NCBI RefSeq assembly: GCF_018141165.1
Contig: NZ_CP058558.1
Coordinates: forward strand, 186,001-250,000
Reading direction: 5' to 3'
Length of the DNA stretch: 64,000 nt
DNA from: Alkaliphilus sp. B6464
GTDB lineage: Bacteria; Bacillota; Clostridia; Peptostreptococcales; Natronincolaceae
A model generated the notes under the pieces. That model was not told the DNA's origin. It searched no databases and worked only from the letters and a program-made list of their open reading frames with translations. Shown here in pieces: positions 15,784-25,936 of this stretch (position 1 is the stretch's first letter; each line of letters starts with the position of its first letter). The translations under genes and the position numbers were made by a program.

Positions 15784-18700
15784 TTAGAATCCATATTCCA
15801 CTGTATAAGTGATATTAGATTTGTTATACATACAATGTGATGCATAATAAAAGAATTCAAGTTTAGTATATTTACCTACTGGAAGTGTTCCTCCACCATT
15901 ATTTAAGAATATACCATTACTTGTAGTCTTATATTCAATTTGCTCCCATTGTCTTGTGCTTGGGTTATAACCTTTAACCCATGCATAATCGCTACCAGAA
16001 TGTCCACTTACAGATGGAACATTAAACGTATACTTTAAAATATGACCGCCTTCAATACCGTTTTCATAGATTCTTGACTCTGGATCCGTCAACGTCATTC
16101 CACCACCACCGCTAGGGTCAAGTGAAAAGAATACTATTGCAGCCTGTTGAGATTCTAGCCCTGCTGCATCTCTTGCTTTTACAGTAATAGTATGTCGCCC
16201 TATTGGATATCTGCTAGTCTCTGCTAATCTTCCTGTCCAAATGAATGTTACAGCATCTCCATCAGGATCACTTGAAGTAGCAGTAATTGTTTTATACTGA
16301 CTATTAGATATATTTCCTGTTGGTGATTGATGAATTACAGGCTGACTTGGTGGATTATTTACCACTGTAAATGTTTTTGTAACCCAATCAGAGTATGCTC
16401 CGAAAACATCTTTTGCTCTTGCCTTAATTGTATGTGTACCTACTGCATAATAGTCATTAACGGCTCTTCCTTGCCATTCAATGGTGACTGAATCTCCATC
16501 AGGATCAGTAGCACTTGCTGAAATATTTACAAAAAATTTACCACTAGATACGGTTCTTGTTGGCTTTACTGTAATTATAGGATTATTTGGTTCCCTATTA
16601 GTTACAAAGGTCACAGTTTTCCATGCAGAGTATGCTTCATGACTGTCTTTTGCTCTTACCTTTACCACATTTTCTCCAACTGGATATAGGTCATCACTTG
16701 CTTTACCATCCCACTCGTAAGTTATGGTGTCACCATCGGGATCAATGGATGAAGGTGTTAGATATACTCTAAACTTATCATTTACTCTAGTATGGGTATC
16801 ATTTACATCAACGGTTGGTGTAGATGGAGGTCTGTTCTCTATTTTAAAACTTTCTGTAATCCAATTAGAAGGAACATTTAGACCATCTTTAAATTGAACT
16901 GAAATTTCATATTCAGGAATTATATTAGGTGGTGCATCTATTTTATAAGTTGGATTTGATTTATCAAATGTAAATGTCCTATGTTGTCCAAATTTTTCTG
17001 TTAACTTCCATTCATATGATGTTGGTTCACCATTTGGTAAAAATGCATCATATAAACTAAAAGTTAAAGTATCTCCCCTATAATATACTCCCGGTACATT
17101 TGGGCCTGAAATGGAAATCTTAGCATTTGGTTCTTCAATTATTTCACTTTTTCTAAATTGGCTTGTATAAAATATAGTGTTAATTATAAGTTTCTTCTCA
17201 TCATCTGGTGCATTAACTAATAGACTACCCTTTGTTCCATCATAATTATAGGTATGATGCCCTGAAGATAAAAACACTACATTATTATTACTTATCGCAA
17301 ACCAAGTCTCTTGAGGTCTTGTAGGATCTGCTGCAAACCAAACATCTGCTCCTGTCTCATATGATTGACTATGTGTTGGTTGAACATCTATTATATCTGG
17401 AATTAAAAATGGATATTTGGTCAGTAAACCCTCTTTAACCTTAGTAATGCCTTCAGGGTTCAATGTTGGATATGAAGGATATTTATATCCCCAACGAATG
17501 GCAGTTTGAGTTTTTCCATCTGTACCTTGATCTAATTGAAAGTATCGTGCAAACTTATTAAAGTTCTTACTATGATGGCTTATTGTATCATGTGTGAACA
17601 ATACCCCTCTGCCTTCATTTATATACTTATCAACCTTTTGATACATTTCATCATTTAAGTCTATAAGTCCATAATTGTTTGAGAAACCAAAAATTAGCAT
17701 ATCATACTGTTCCAGAGATGGCTTAGTACTATTGAAACTATTTAAACTTATACCATAAACATCTACTTGATTTGGAACAAGTTGATTAATTACTGCGGGT
17801 AATTGTGGTTCAAACAGATAAACTTCTAACACCTTAAATTTAACTACAAAATCATATTCAGCCCAATCACTCCACATACCTAGTCCATTTTTAACTCTTG
17901 CCCTTATGGTATGAAGTCCTCCACGATATCTATTATTAGGGGTTTTGCCCTCCCATTGAACATCAATAATAGGATTTCCATTTTGATCATACTGATCTTT
18001 TATATCAAATGTTATAATTTCAGCCGGCAATATAACTCCTGCCTTAGAAGGCACAATAACAGGTTTATCTGGTTTATCTAATATATTAACTACATCTGGA
18101 GTTTTAAGAGTTGTGGGGTTAGCCATTCTTAAAGTAATATTTTGTGCAACATCTTTTCCATCCCCTAAATAATCATTATGAGACACAGACATCCAAAATT
18201 CTTTTTCACTACTAGAGGAGTTAGGTTGAAGAACTTGCTGTTCACTGTCATGATGTAAATTTATTCTTCCACCATCATATTTTACATCTCCTATTGAATC
18301 TACCATTGCTACACCATTTCTAGTGTGCAACCCTATCTCATAGTTGTTTTGATTTGACCAATAAGCAGTACCCGTTGCTAAATAAGAATGAGGTAATGCT
18401 TGATAGTCGCTTCCCTCTACAATTTGATAGGTACCACTTACTCCCCACGCTCCAATGCCATCCATATGAGATGTTCTTTCAAACATAGGTGCATGTCCAC
18501 CAATATAAGAATATAGTGTTTGATTTGAAATGTTTGTATTTTTAAATTTATGTTTAATTATTGGAGAGTTTTTATAATAACTCGCTATTACATCGTATTC
18601 TAATGCATTTGCCGTATCTTTAACCGTATATTCAATTGTTGTATAAATAGCATTATCTTTTAAGATTTTAAAATTGTTTAACGAACCCCAATCAGTATAT

Positions 18701-20397
18701 CCACTCTCCTGATTTTTTGAGGAAAAATAGAAATTTTTATCAGTCTTTTCTCCAATAGCATCATATCCGCTACCATTAATATATGCCTGTGAATAACCTG
18801 CTCTTGAATCTTTTTTAAATTTAAGAGAGTATAAATTATTATTAGATACTGAAATATGTGTGCTATTACTTGATACGTTTATTCCACTTTCAGGCGGTAT
18901 ATAAGTGATTCCATCAGAGAAAATAAGACTGTATGCTTTTTCTTCACTAGGTTCAATATCATCAACAAAAACTAATTTACCTTTCTTAATGTGTCCTGTT
19001 GATGTTTTTACTAAATCCTCCATCACAAATGGAACCATTTCTGTACCTTCTAATAAAGTCATATTTATTGTATCTTTAACCATTTTTCCTTCATCAAATA
19101 TAATAGGAACTTCAAGAATTTCTCCAAATCTTTTAATTCCTAGAGGTTCCTTAATAGTAAAAGTCTTAGAATAATAAGGTGTATCTCCACTATAATCTGA
19201 TGAATAAGGCAATAAATAAGCACTTGGAATAATAGAATAATCAGTTCTTCCTTGATATCTCCATTGGAGATATGCTGTCGCCTCACCTGTATTCTCATAG
19301 TATTCCATTTTTATAGGATACCACTGGTCTTTTGTTAGAGATATTGTTCCAGTCCAAGCCTTAGCACCTTCTTGTTGCCCCCACTTATCAATTAGTAAAG
19401 TGTTATCCACCCAAAGCCTTACACCATCATCAGTGATTGTTCTAAAGTCGATTATTCCTGTCTCTGGTGCTTTTACAAGCCCTGTCCAAACAACAGTAAA
19501 ACCATCTTTATCGAGATTTGGATGTGGTTCATATAAACCCCATTGAAAGTTTATTTCCTTATCTATTCTTTCAGCCATTTTTTCACCTTTAGAAGTAGGA
19601 GGCATAGGTTCCCCTGATAAATCAGTCAATATTTCATGCTTATAATATTCTCCTCTAAGTCCATTGATTATTACCTTTGTATTATCTTGTTGTGTATCCA
19701 CCTTACTATTTAATCTCGAGGTAGAAAAACGATATATCTTTTTTAAACTACCATTAAAAGTATTAATTGGAATTTCTGCGACTGCCAAAGTAAATGAACG
19801 AGTATCCTTAATTTTCGGATCCCTATTAACTGGGATATCACTCATATTTCTAGCAACCAACTCTGACATAATGGAATCTTTAATTGATTTATCATCTGTA
19901 GAATTATTGCTGATTTGAACACTGTTTAATGTTTGTTTTATATTATTTATAAAATCTTCAACATCAGCAGATTTATTTGATACATGTTTTGAATCAGCAT
20001 TAAAAACAAAATAAGTCATTTTTGGTGTTTTCTCTAATCTTGATGTATCAAAAGGTGTCGTTTCATTGCCGTTATATTGGAACACATAATTTACTCCATT
20101 ATTTTGTTTTATAGGACTTAATTTAATTAAATTTTCTGTGCCTAAGTTTACATTAATTAACTTTTCAAATATCTCTTTTGATTTATCTTCATCTATTTTA
20201 AAAGAACCTTCTGCAAGAACATCCTCATTTACAACAACACTAGAAGCCTTAGTTGACCTATCTAGCCCATGTTTAACATGAAGCCCCAAAGAATGAGTGT
20301 CATTCATATTCATAAAATAGAATACAAATAAACTACTTAAAATAATCATTATCAGTGCAATAAATGAGATTAAGCCTTTTCTTTTTATGAATCGCAT
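15784..20397 (-). CDS. Giant PA14/Ig-repeat surface protein with pilin-like N-terminus
   Basis: 1537 residues from ATG 20397 (GGGAGGTGG upstream). Starts RFIKRKGLISFIALIMIILS: the RKG plus hydrophobic helix seen in the window's small pilins, so it may be a giant minor pilin. Domains in order: unknown about 50-245; PA14 about 245-400 (YYKHEIL...TDDGVRLWVDN...WRYQG), a glycan-binding beta-barrel; a DUF2341-like region to about 750; an Ig-like repeat; a flavodoxin-like region (DMLIFGFSNNYG...GRGVLFTHD) about 860-1030; at least three more Ig-like repeats each with DPDGD; and a C-terminal domain (VSGHSGSDYAWVKGYNPS) shared with the next gene. Own promoter and terminator. Confidence 0.7.
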   Translation of the reverse strand: MRFIKRKGLISFIALIMIILSSLFVFYFMNMNDTHSLGLHVKHGLDRSTKASSVVVNEDVLAEGSFKIDEDKSKEIFEKLINVNLGTENLIKLSPIKQNNGVNYVFQYNGNETTPFDTSRLEKTPKMTYFVFNADSKHVSNKSADVEDFINNIKQTLNSVQISNNSTDDKSIKDSIMSELVARNMSDIPVNRDPKIKDTRSFTLAVAEIPINTFNGSLKKIYRFSTSRLNSKVDTQQDNTKVIINGLRGEYYKHEILTDLSGEPMPPTSKGEKMAERIDKEINFQWGLYEPHPNLDKDGFTVVWTGLVKAPETGIIDFRTITDDGVRLWVDNTLLIDKWGQQEGAKAWTGTISLTKDQWYPIKMEYYENTGEATAYLQWRYQGRTDYSIIPSAYLLPYSSDYSGDTPYYSKTFTIKEPLGIKRFGEILEVPIIFDEGKMVKDTINMTLLEGTEMVPFVMEDLVKTSTGHIKKGKLVFVDDIEPSEEKAYSLIFSDGITYIPPESGINVSSNSTHISVSNNNLYSLKFKKDSRAGYSQAYINGSGYDAIGEKTDKNFYFSSKNQESGYTDWGSLNNFKILKDNAIYTTIEYTVKDTANALEYDVIASYYKNSPIIKHKFKNTNISNQTLYSYIGGHAPMFERTSHMDGIGAWGVSGTYQIVEGSDYQALPHSYLATGTAYWSNQNNYEIGLHTRNGVAMVDSIGDVKYDGGRINLHHDSEQQVLQPNSSSSEKEFWMSVSHNDYLGDGKDVAQNITLRMANPTTLKTPDVVNILDKPDKPVIVPSKAGVILPAEIITFDIKDQYDQNGNPIIDVQWEGKTPNNRYRGGLHTIRARVKNGLGMWSDWAEYDFVVKFKVLEVYLFEPQLPAVINQLVPNQVDVYGISLNSFNSTKPSLEQYDMLIFGFSNNYGLIDLNDEMYQKVDKYINEGRGVLFTHDTISHHSKNFNKFARYFQLDQGTDGKTQTAIRWGYKYPSYPTLNPEGITKVKEGLLTKYPFLIPDIIDVQPTHSQSYETGADVWFAADPTRPQETWFAISNNNVVFLSSGHHTYNYDGTKGSLLVNAPDDEKKLIINTIFYTSQFRKSEIIEEPNAKISISGPNVPGVYYRGDTLTFSLYDAFLPNGEPTSYEWKLTEKFGQHRTFTFDKSNPTYKIDAPPNIIPEYEISVQFKDGLNVPSNWITESFKIENRPPSTPTVDVNDTHTRVNDKFRVYLTPSSIDPDGDTITYEWDGKASDDLYPVGENVVKVRAKDSHEAYSAWKTVTFVTNREPNNPIITVKPTRTVSSGKFFVNISASATDPDGDSVTIEWQGRAVNDYYAVGTHTIKARAKDVFGAYSDWVTKTFTVVNNPPSQPVIHQSPTGNISNSQYKTITATSSDPDGDAVTFIWTGRLAETSRYPIGRHTITVKARDAAGLESQQAAIVFFSLDPSGGGGMTLTDPESRIYENGIEGGHILKYTFNVPSVSGHSGSDYAWVKGYNPSTRQWEQIEYKTTSNGIFLNNGGGTLPVGKYTKLEFFYYASHCMYNKSNITYTVEYGF

Positions 20398-20428
20398 ACT
20401 TCCACCTCCCATTTTTGAAATTTAACAT

Positions 20429-20457
20429 ATTATAGTTATTTAAGACTTAAAATTCAA
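20429..20457 (-). promoter_or_regulatory. Promoter for the PA14 protein gene
   Basis: TTGAAT (20457-20452), 17-bp spacer, TATAAT (20434-20429). Confidence 0.7.
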
Positions 20458-20478
20458 TTTTTTATCACATAAAAATAA

Positions 20479-20500
20479 CCGTAGAACAAAAATTCTACGG
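20479..20500 (-). terminator. Terminator of the FN3 protein gene
   Basis: 8-bp stem CCGTAGAA/TTCTACGG, 6-nt loop, followed on minus by TTATTTTTATG. Confidence 0.85.
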
Positions 20501-20512
20501 CTATCTTATATC

Positions 20513-23500
20513 TTAGTTTGTTAGGTTAATATCATAATCTTCCCTTGCTGTGCCTACAACGTGTACTTTAAGTGTTGCATACTTTTCTGCTCCATCACTA
20601 TTTCTATGAACTGTAATATCTATTGGCAATACTGTGTTATTAATATGTTCAGCATCTACATCTATTATTAATGTTTTCTTAAATTTATTATCTCCGATTG
20701 TATCCATAAGTCCACTTTGTTCGTTAAAGTACCATGTAGCAGTATCAGGGAATCCTTTAGTCTCAACTACAAATGTAAACTCATATCCCCTTTTAATCTT
20801 TACAAGTTCGGATGTAGGTAGTTCAGGATTATTAAGCGGTGGATTCACTATGTCAGTAAATATGGCCCTATCAATAAATAATGTATCAAGTGCTATTGTA
20901 AGTTGTACTATTCTAGTATTACCTGCGTTATCTCTTATTTCCATTTCTATTGTTTTTGCACCGTCACCATCACTTAAAATCCAACTTTTAGAATACACTG
21001 GCCTTTCCCATGAACTCCAATCCTTCACTACTGTTTCCCTATATATCTCTCTAAATCTAATCTTATCTAATCCAGAAATAAAATCAGCATTTGTTGGATT
21101 TATATCAGAGGCAGTGATTTCAAGTTCAATATTTTTATCTGTAACTTTTTCTTTATCAGTTTTCAATGTTCCTATAGGCATTATATTATCATAGATAATA
21201 GTGTCATAAATAGGATCACTTATGTTTTCCGCTTTGTCTTTAAATTCCACATATACTTTATTTGTGCCTTGATGTGTATAAACATTGTCCATCTGATAAT
21301 TATAAGTCGTATCATAAGGAACCCAATTTGACCAATTACCGTTCTCTGTTTTAAATCTCATATATTCTACTCCTGATAAATCATCAGTTGCCAGTAATGT
21401 TAAATTAACACTTTTATTATTTGTATATTGTGCATTATCGTTAATTACAATACTTTGCCCTACTGGCTTTATTGTATCAGTATATATATATTCTGCACTA
21501 TATGGCGAATATTCACCATCTAAATTTTTTGCTCTTACTTTATAAACATATCCACTCCATGTGGATGAATTATGATTATAGAAGTTATTTGTCCCGCTAT
21601 AAAGTAACGAATAAGTTCCACCATTTAGAGGTTTTACATGTAATTCATAAACAGTATAATTTGGATTGCCACTAGTATCCCATGTTAGATGATTTGATAA
21701 TCTTGTACTTGAACTTTTTAATGACGTCACTCCCGGTGTATTTGGCAATGTAGTTGATGCACCAATAAAAATTCTATCTAATTGACCAGAATTATTTTTA
21801 ACTCTACCATAAATATCATACTTTTTATTTGGTGATAATCCAGTGAAATTATGGTATATCTTATTTATCCAACCACTATTCCCAACGAGTCCTCCATTAT
21901 ATTCTTCAATCTCATAATAGTAAGCAGTTCCATTAGTACTATTTGTACTTTTTACCTTCCCCCTCATAGAATTAGTCGTAATTGAATCTATTCCATCAGA
22001 AGAAATATTGCTTGGAAGGGTGTCTTTACCTGTTGTTGTAGAATAAGTTGTTACAACATCATTAGCATTAATACTTCTCACTTTATATTGATAAAATGTA
22101 TCAGGATTTAGTCCTGTGTCCGTATAATAAGTATTTGTTCCTTCGTAAACAACCTTATTACTATTTATATTAAATAATTGATATTTAGTACCATTTGAGT
22201 TTCCATTAGGGTTCCAACTAATTGTCATTGAATTTTGAGTAGGATTACTTAAAGTCAAACTTGTCGGAATGTTTGCATGACTGTATGTTTGTCCTAATGA
22301 AGTAAATGTGCTGTTTTCTATATTTTCTTTATTTTTTGCTTTAACCAGAAATTTATATTCAACATTTGGTGATAAACCAGTTGCATTAACACTAGTACCT
22401 GTTACCCACCCACTTGCAACCCAAACCCCATCACTTACTCTTTGAACTACATATTGATAATCTGTGTTGCTTGGATTTTCATTGTGGTTCCAATTAAGAG
22501 TAACACTTGATGTACCTAAATTAGAAAAGCCATCTGATATTGGGAGTTTTGCCAAAGTATATTTGTTTGTGGTGCCTGAGTACTCCGAATAATTATTTGA
22601 TGAATTTTTAGCCCTTACTTTATATTGGTATTGGGTGTTACTATTAAGACCACTTTGAATATACGATGTATTTGGCCCATTATAAATAGTTTGTCTAGTA
22701 GTAACATTATACAATTCATATGTGGTTCCGCTAGGATTCCCATTACCACTCCAACTAATAGTTATAGAATTATCTGTTGTATTAGAATAAGTTGGATTGC
22801 TTGGAGTTGATATAGTATAAGCATCTCCCAAATGTGTGTATGATGTAACCAATCCTGAATGGTTTTTTGCTCTAACATACAATTTATAGTTAGTAGCCCG
22901 ACTTAACCCTGTTGCTGTAACATCTGTTGAGGTAGTTGAACCACTAGTTATTATAGTTCCACTAGTGTTTTTTACATTCCATTCATATATAGTTCCAGAT
23001 GGATTCCCATTTGAACTCCATTTAAGCCTTACACTATTTTCTGTAATATTATCAAACCCTTGAGATATAGGCTGTTTTGCTGCTGTATAAGTTCCTGATG
23101 TAGTAGAATAACTAGAAGTTCTTCCTGATGGATTAGTCGCCATCACTTTATACTGGTAATAAGCATTAGTATTTAATCCTGTCTCTATATAATAGTTATT
23201 AGTTCCTGTATATACAGTTTTTCCTGTGGTAACATTGTAAAGTGTATATATAGTACCACTTATATTGCCATTTGTATCCCATGTCGCTCTTACCGAATTC
23301 TCTGTATGATTAGAATAAGTTGGACTCTTAGGAACAATAACATAGTCTCTCACAGTTAATGAGTATGATACAGTTGCAATATCATACATACAATGATCTG
23401 CATAGTAGGTAAACTTAATTTGCGTATACACATCATTGACAATACTACCACTCATTGTAATTCCATTCCGAGTAGTTCTATAATCTATTTCCTCCCATTG

Positions 23501-23749
23501 TTTACTTGATGGATTATATCCTTCAATTTTTCCCCAATCGTTTCCGCTATGCCCACTTACTGATGAAACATTGAAATAATATGATACAGGACTCATTCCT
23601 GTTGGGACAGAAATTGTTCCAGTTGAATAAGGATCCCTTAATGTAAATGAGTTCGATATTGTTTTTTCAGCAGCATATACTGGAACTATCAAAAAAACAG
23701 ATATCAACAATATAAAACTTATAAAAAACATCATTCTTTTTTTTCGCAT
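20513..23749 (-). CDS. Secreted multi-FN3-domain surface protein
   Basis: 1078 residues, ATG 23749 behind AAGGGAGG. Signal peptide 1-26 (ends VYA). An N-terminal domain (SVSGHSGNDWGKIEGYNPSS...HCMY) matches the C-terminus of the PA14 protein. Then about seven fibronectin type III repeats of about 90 residues, each with a W..NGN-SGTIYTLYNV-like core and YQYKVRA strand, and two bacterial Ig-like repeats (DDLSGVEYMRFK and a sister), then a C-terminal beta domain. No LPxTG, SLH or membrane anchor is visible, so it may attach through its N-terminal domain. Likely adhesin. Confidence 0.75.
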   Translation of the reverse strand: MRKKRMMFFISFILLISVFLIVPVYAAEKTISNSFTLRDPYSTGTISVPTGMSPVSYYFNVSSVSGHSGNDWGKIEGYNPSSKQWEEIDYRTTRNGITMSGSIVNDVYTQIKFTYYADHCMYDIATVSYSLTVRDYVIVPKSPTYSNHTENSVRATWDTNGNISGTIYTLYNVTTGKTVYTGTNNYYIETGLNTNAYYQYKVMATNPSGRTSSYSTTSGTYTAAKQPISQGFDNITENSVRLKWSSNGNPSGTIYEWNVKNTSGTIITSGSTTSTDVTATGLSRATNYKLYVRAKNHSGLVTSYTHLGDAYTISTPSNPTYSNTTDNSITISWSGNGNPSGTTYELYNVTTRQTIYNGPNTSYIQSGLNSNTQYQYKVRAKNSSNNYSEYSGTTNKYTLAKLPISDGFSNLGTSSVTLNWNHNENPSNTDYQYVVQRVSDGVWVASGWVTGTSVNATGLSPNVEYKFLVKAKNKENIENSTFTSLGQTYSHANIPTSLTLSNPTQNSMTISWNPNGNSNGTKYQLFNINSNKVVYEGTNTYYTDTGLNPDTFYQYKVRSINANDVVTTYSTTTGKDTLPSNISSDGIDSITTNSMRGKVKSTNSTNGTAYYYEIEEYNGGLVGNSGWINKIYHNFTGLSPNKKYDIYGRVKNNSGQLDRIFIGASTTLPNTPGVTSLKSSSTRLSNHLTWDTSGNPNYTVYELHVKPLNGGTYSLLYSGTNNFYNHNSSTWSGYVYKVRAKNLDGEYSPYSAEYIYTDTIKPVGQSIVINDNAQYTNNKSVNLTLLATDDLSGVEYMRFKTENGNWSNWVPYDTTYNYQMDNVYTHQGTNKVYVEFKDKAENISDPIYDTIIYDNIMPIGTLKTDKEKVTDKNIELEITASDINPTNADFISGLDKIRFREIYRETVVKDWSSWERPVYSKSWILSDGDGAKTIEMEIRDNAGNTRIVQLTIALDTLFIDRAIFTDIVNPPLNNPELPTSELVKIKRGYEFTFVVETKGFPDTATWYFNEQSGLMDTIGDNKFKKTLIIDVDAEHINNTVLPIDITVHRNSDGAEKYATLKVHVVGTAREDYDINLTN

Positions 23750-23902
23750 AAGAATACCTCCCTTCTTTATTACTAGTCTGTTAATTAGGATAGTATATTT
23801 TAATTACTTATTTCAAGTAATTCAATTTTTAAAGCGATAAAATAAAACACTTCGGTACATTCCTTGATTTTATTGTAATAATCAGCCTTCGTATAGTAAA
23901 AA

Positions 23903-23919
23903 CGTGTGTTATGTTATAA
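23903..23919 (+). promoter_or_regulatory. Copy 3 of the TGTGTTATGTT element
   Basis: CGTGTGTTATGTTATAA, ending 29 nt before the thioredoxin-like ATG. It contains TGTTATAAA, an extended -10 match. Confidence 0.75.
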
Positions 23920-23948
23920 ATAAAAATAAATTACAAGGAGACTATCTT

Positions 23949-24695
23949 ATGAAGAAATTTAAGTTTAAAAAACTTTTTAAAATATTATTACCTATAATTC
24001 TAATTCTGGCCACAATTCTTTCAGCAATAATTCCTGCTTTTGCAGAAAAAAACAATGTTAAATTATCAGAACCTTATATGTTTGAAAATATTCCTATATT
24101 TACAGACGAAGAGTACAGCAATGCACCTGTCAGAATAACAATATTTGGCACAAGTTGGTGTCTATATTGTAAAAAATTAGAAGAAGATTTACCCAAAAGA
24201 ATATATGAAAAATACACGAAAGAGCAAGTAGCAATAAAGGTTTTTGATAAAGATAACAGCGAAATTTTACCCGTATTTGACAAAATGATGGATTCAGTTA
24301 ACATGCATGAAAAACTAAGAGGAAAAATCCCATCAACATTTATTAATGAAGAATATAATTATATAGGATACCATCCTGAAGAAGTTGGAGATAAAATAAT
24401 TGCCGATATAGATGCTTTGCTTCAAGGGAAAGAAGTTCGATATGGAGGAAATAATGAGGAACTGCTCAAAACAATATCTGTAAAAGAAAGTAAATCAGAA
24501 AACAAGACAACTGAACAATCAAATATTACATTAGATAACCAAGATCCACAAACTCAAGGAGCAGAAAATAAGAGAGATCTTTCGCTAAAAGATAGGATTT
24601 ATAATAGTTTAGTAAATAATAAATTAATATCATGCATAATCCTTGGTATTTTACTTTTATGTATTCTACATATTATGAATCTACAAGGGTCTTGA
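23949..24695 (+). CDS. Membrane-anchored thioredoxin-fold protein
   Basis: 248 residues. ATG 23949 is chosen because ACAAGGAG precedes it; a longer GTG start at 23904 would lie inside the 17-bp element. Signal or anchor helix 14-33 (ends AFA), thioredoxin fold with active-site WCLYC (about residues 78-82) and the cis-Pro-like KIPST, then a charged linker and a C-terminal membrane helix (ISCIILGILLLCILHIM). An extracytoplasmic disulfide or reductase role is inferred. The secreted neighbours are Cys-poor, so its substrates may lie elsewhere. Confidence 0.75.
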   Translation: MKKFKFKKLFKILLPIILILATILSAIIPAFAEKNNVKLSEPYMFENIPIFTDEEYSNAPVRITIFGTSWCLYCKKLEEDLPKRIYEKYTKEQVAIKVFDKDNSEILPVFDKMMDSVNMHEKLRGKIPSTFINEEYNYIGYHPEEVGDKIIADIDALLQGKEVRYGGNNEELLKTISVKESKSENKTTEQSNITLDNQDPQTQGAENKRDLSLKDRIYNSLVNNKLISCIILGILLLCILHIMNLQGS

Positions 24696-24718
24696 ACATA
24701 TTAATTTATAATAAAAAA

Positions 24719-24745
24719 TGACTAGATTTTCTAGTCACTTTATTT
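24719..24745. terminator. Bidirectional terminator
   Basis: Stem TGACTAG/CTAGTCA with loop ATTTT, extended by A-T pairs; A-run on the left, CTTTATTTTT on the right. Confidence 0.8.
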
Positions 24746-25321
24746 TTAGTCTTTGTATTCACTCATAATAAATCCTGATGTTTTAAATGCAAGTTCAGCA
24801 CCAGTATTATTCGTATTTGTAAGTTTTTTCCCAATCATTCTTAATGTAGAGTTAAGGAAATTATCTGATGGATATTCTAGTGTCATTCTAATAATATCAT
24901 AGTCTTTCCTGTATGCTTTTGACATGTTATCATGAACAATTCTGCCTTTCAATCTTCCATTGGAATCGGTAGTGAACTCAACTACTGTTTTCTTCCCCGC
25001 AGATAAAGTAGAATCATTGAACTCTCCATTGTCTTGTGTCATATTATAAAAAGCCATAATTATCCTTTGATTTGAGTTTGGTTTTAAATTATAAAACTCT
25101 AATTCTTTTTCAAGCGAATCCACTATAATAGGAGTAACCTCTCCTGTAGTTGCAACAAGTTGTAAACTTCTATCTTTTACATCTGCAATAATGTCTTTTG
25201 TTTGGTAAGCCGAATATAATGCAAATGGATAAAAAATAAAGAATGTAAGAATTATAATTATAATGACAAACTCAAGAGTAAGAACGTTGCCTTTTTTATT
25301 AAACATGTTAAATGGTTTCAT
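24746..25321 (-). CDS. TadE/DUF4320-like pseudopilin
   Basis: 191 residues from ATG 25321 behind GCAGGAGGTG. N-terminus NKKGNVLTLEFVIIIIILTF: KKG then a hydrophobic helix with Glu at about +6, the TadE/DUF4320 pattern of minor pilins. The rest is an extracytoplasmic beta-rich domain. It has its own promoter, so it can be expressed apart from the four small pilins just upstream. Confidence 0.6.
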   Translation of the reverse strand: MKPFNMFNKKGNVLTLEFVIIIIILTFFIFYPFALYSAYQTKDIIADVKDRSLQLVATTGEVTPIIVDSLEKELEFYNLKPNSNQRIIMAFYNMTQDNGEFNDSTLSAGKKTVVEFTTDSNGRLKGRIVHDNMSKAYRKDYDIIRMTLEYPSDNFLNSTLRMIGKKLTNTNNTGAELAFKTSGFIMSEYKD

Positions 25322-25350
25322 AAAGACACCTCCTGCCATAAATTTTAATT

Positions 25351-25379
25351 ATTTTATTAAAATAGCATAGGGTATTCAA
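25351..25379 (-). promoter_or_regulatory. Promoter for the 25321 pseudopilin
   Basis: TTGAAT (25379-25374), 17-bp spacer, TAAAAT (25356-25351). Confidence 0.65.
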
Positions 25380-25404
25380 GTTATTAAGTGCTTTTAAATA
25401 AAAT

Positions 25405-25438
25405 AAGCACTATCTTCTTTTACCTAAGAAAATAGTGC
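25405..25438 (-). terminator. Terminator after the small pilin array
   Basis: 8-bp stem AGCACTAT/ATAGTGCT with an A-T-rich loop that can extend it, followed on minus by TATTTTATTT. Confidence 0.75.
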
Positions 25439-25440
25439 TA

Positions 25441-25614
25441 TTATTGATTAGTCCATAAATCTCTCTGCAATTTTGTTTTAGTTTCAGTATCGAAGTTATC
25501 CTGCATTGTTTTTGTCGTTGTTGAAAATACTAGTATAGCAGCGATAGAAATAATAACTGTAAGTAATATCAACTCTGCTGTTATAATAAAACCTTTTCTT
25601 CTTAGTTTTTTCAT
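25441..25614 (-). CDS. Small pilin-like protein
   Basis: 57 residues from ATG 25614 (GGTGGTGATTGGC upstream; a longer start at 25671 overlaps the previous gene). RRKGFIITAELILLTVIISIAAILVF: RKG cleavage signal and helix with Glu at about +6. Last of the four-gene small pilin array of Tad locus 1. Confidence 0.65.
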   Translation of the reverse strand: MKKLRRKGFIITAELILLTVIISIAAILVFSTTTKTMQDNFDTETKTKLQRDLWTNQ

Positions 25615-25630
25615 GCCAATCACCACCAAA

Positions 25631-25822
25631 CTATTTAATCTGTGAAGATATATTATTGTATGTTTCTTCAAATTTTTGAGTTGTATGAGTTAAACCTGCA
25701 TCAGTATTTTGTCTTGTTTGATTTGCGATTGAACCTGAAACTGCAAGGGATAAACCTCCTATAACAACTACAAGTAATACAACAGCAATAATTTCACTAC
25801 TTCCTTTTCTTGAAAATTTCAT
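25631..25822 (-). CDS. Small archaeal-type pilin of Tad locus 1
   Basis: 63 residues, ATG 25822 (AGGAGTTGA upstream). SRKGSSEIIAVVLLVVVIGG, then a Gln/Thr/Asn-rich polar tail. Close paralogue of the next two genes. The RKG/SSE pattern and VVIGG helix resemble archaeal type IV pilins more than Flp. Confidence 0.7.
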   Translation of the reverse strand: MKFSRKGSSEIIAVVLLVVVIGGLSLAVSGSIANQTRQNTDAGLTHTTQKFEETYNNISSQIK

Positions 25823-25936
25823 AAATATCAACTCCTATCTCTTAATATTGTGGGTTATGTACTGAAAGGACTAGGAATCTTTTCTTTAATAAGAAATAAT
25901 GTTTATAGCCCTTTCTTTATCTAATCTTTATATAAA

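Noticed and set aside
25840-25930. Terminator between two locus 1 pilins
   Set aside because: The imperfect GAAAGG/CCTTTC pairing has no T-tract; co-transcription is more likely.
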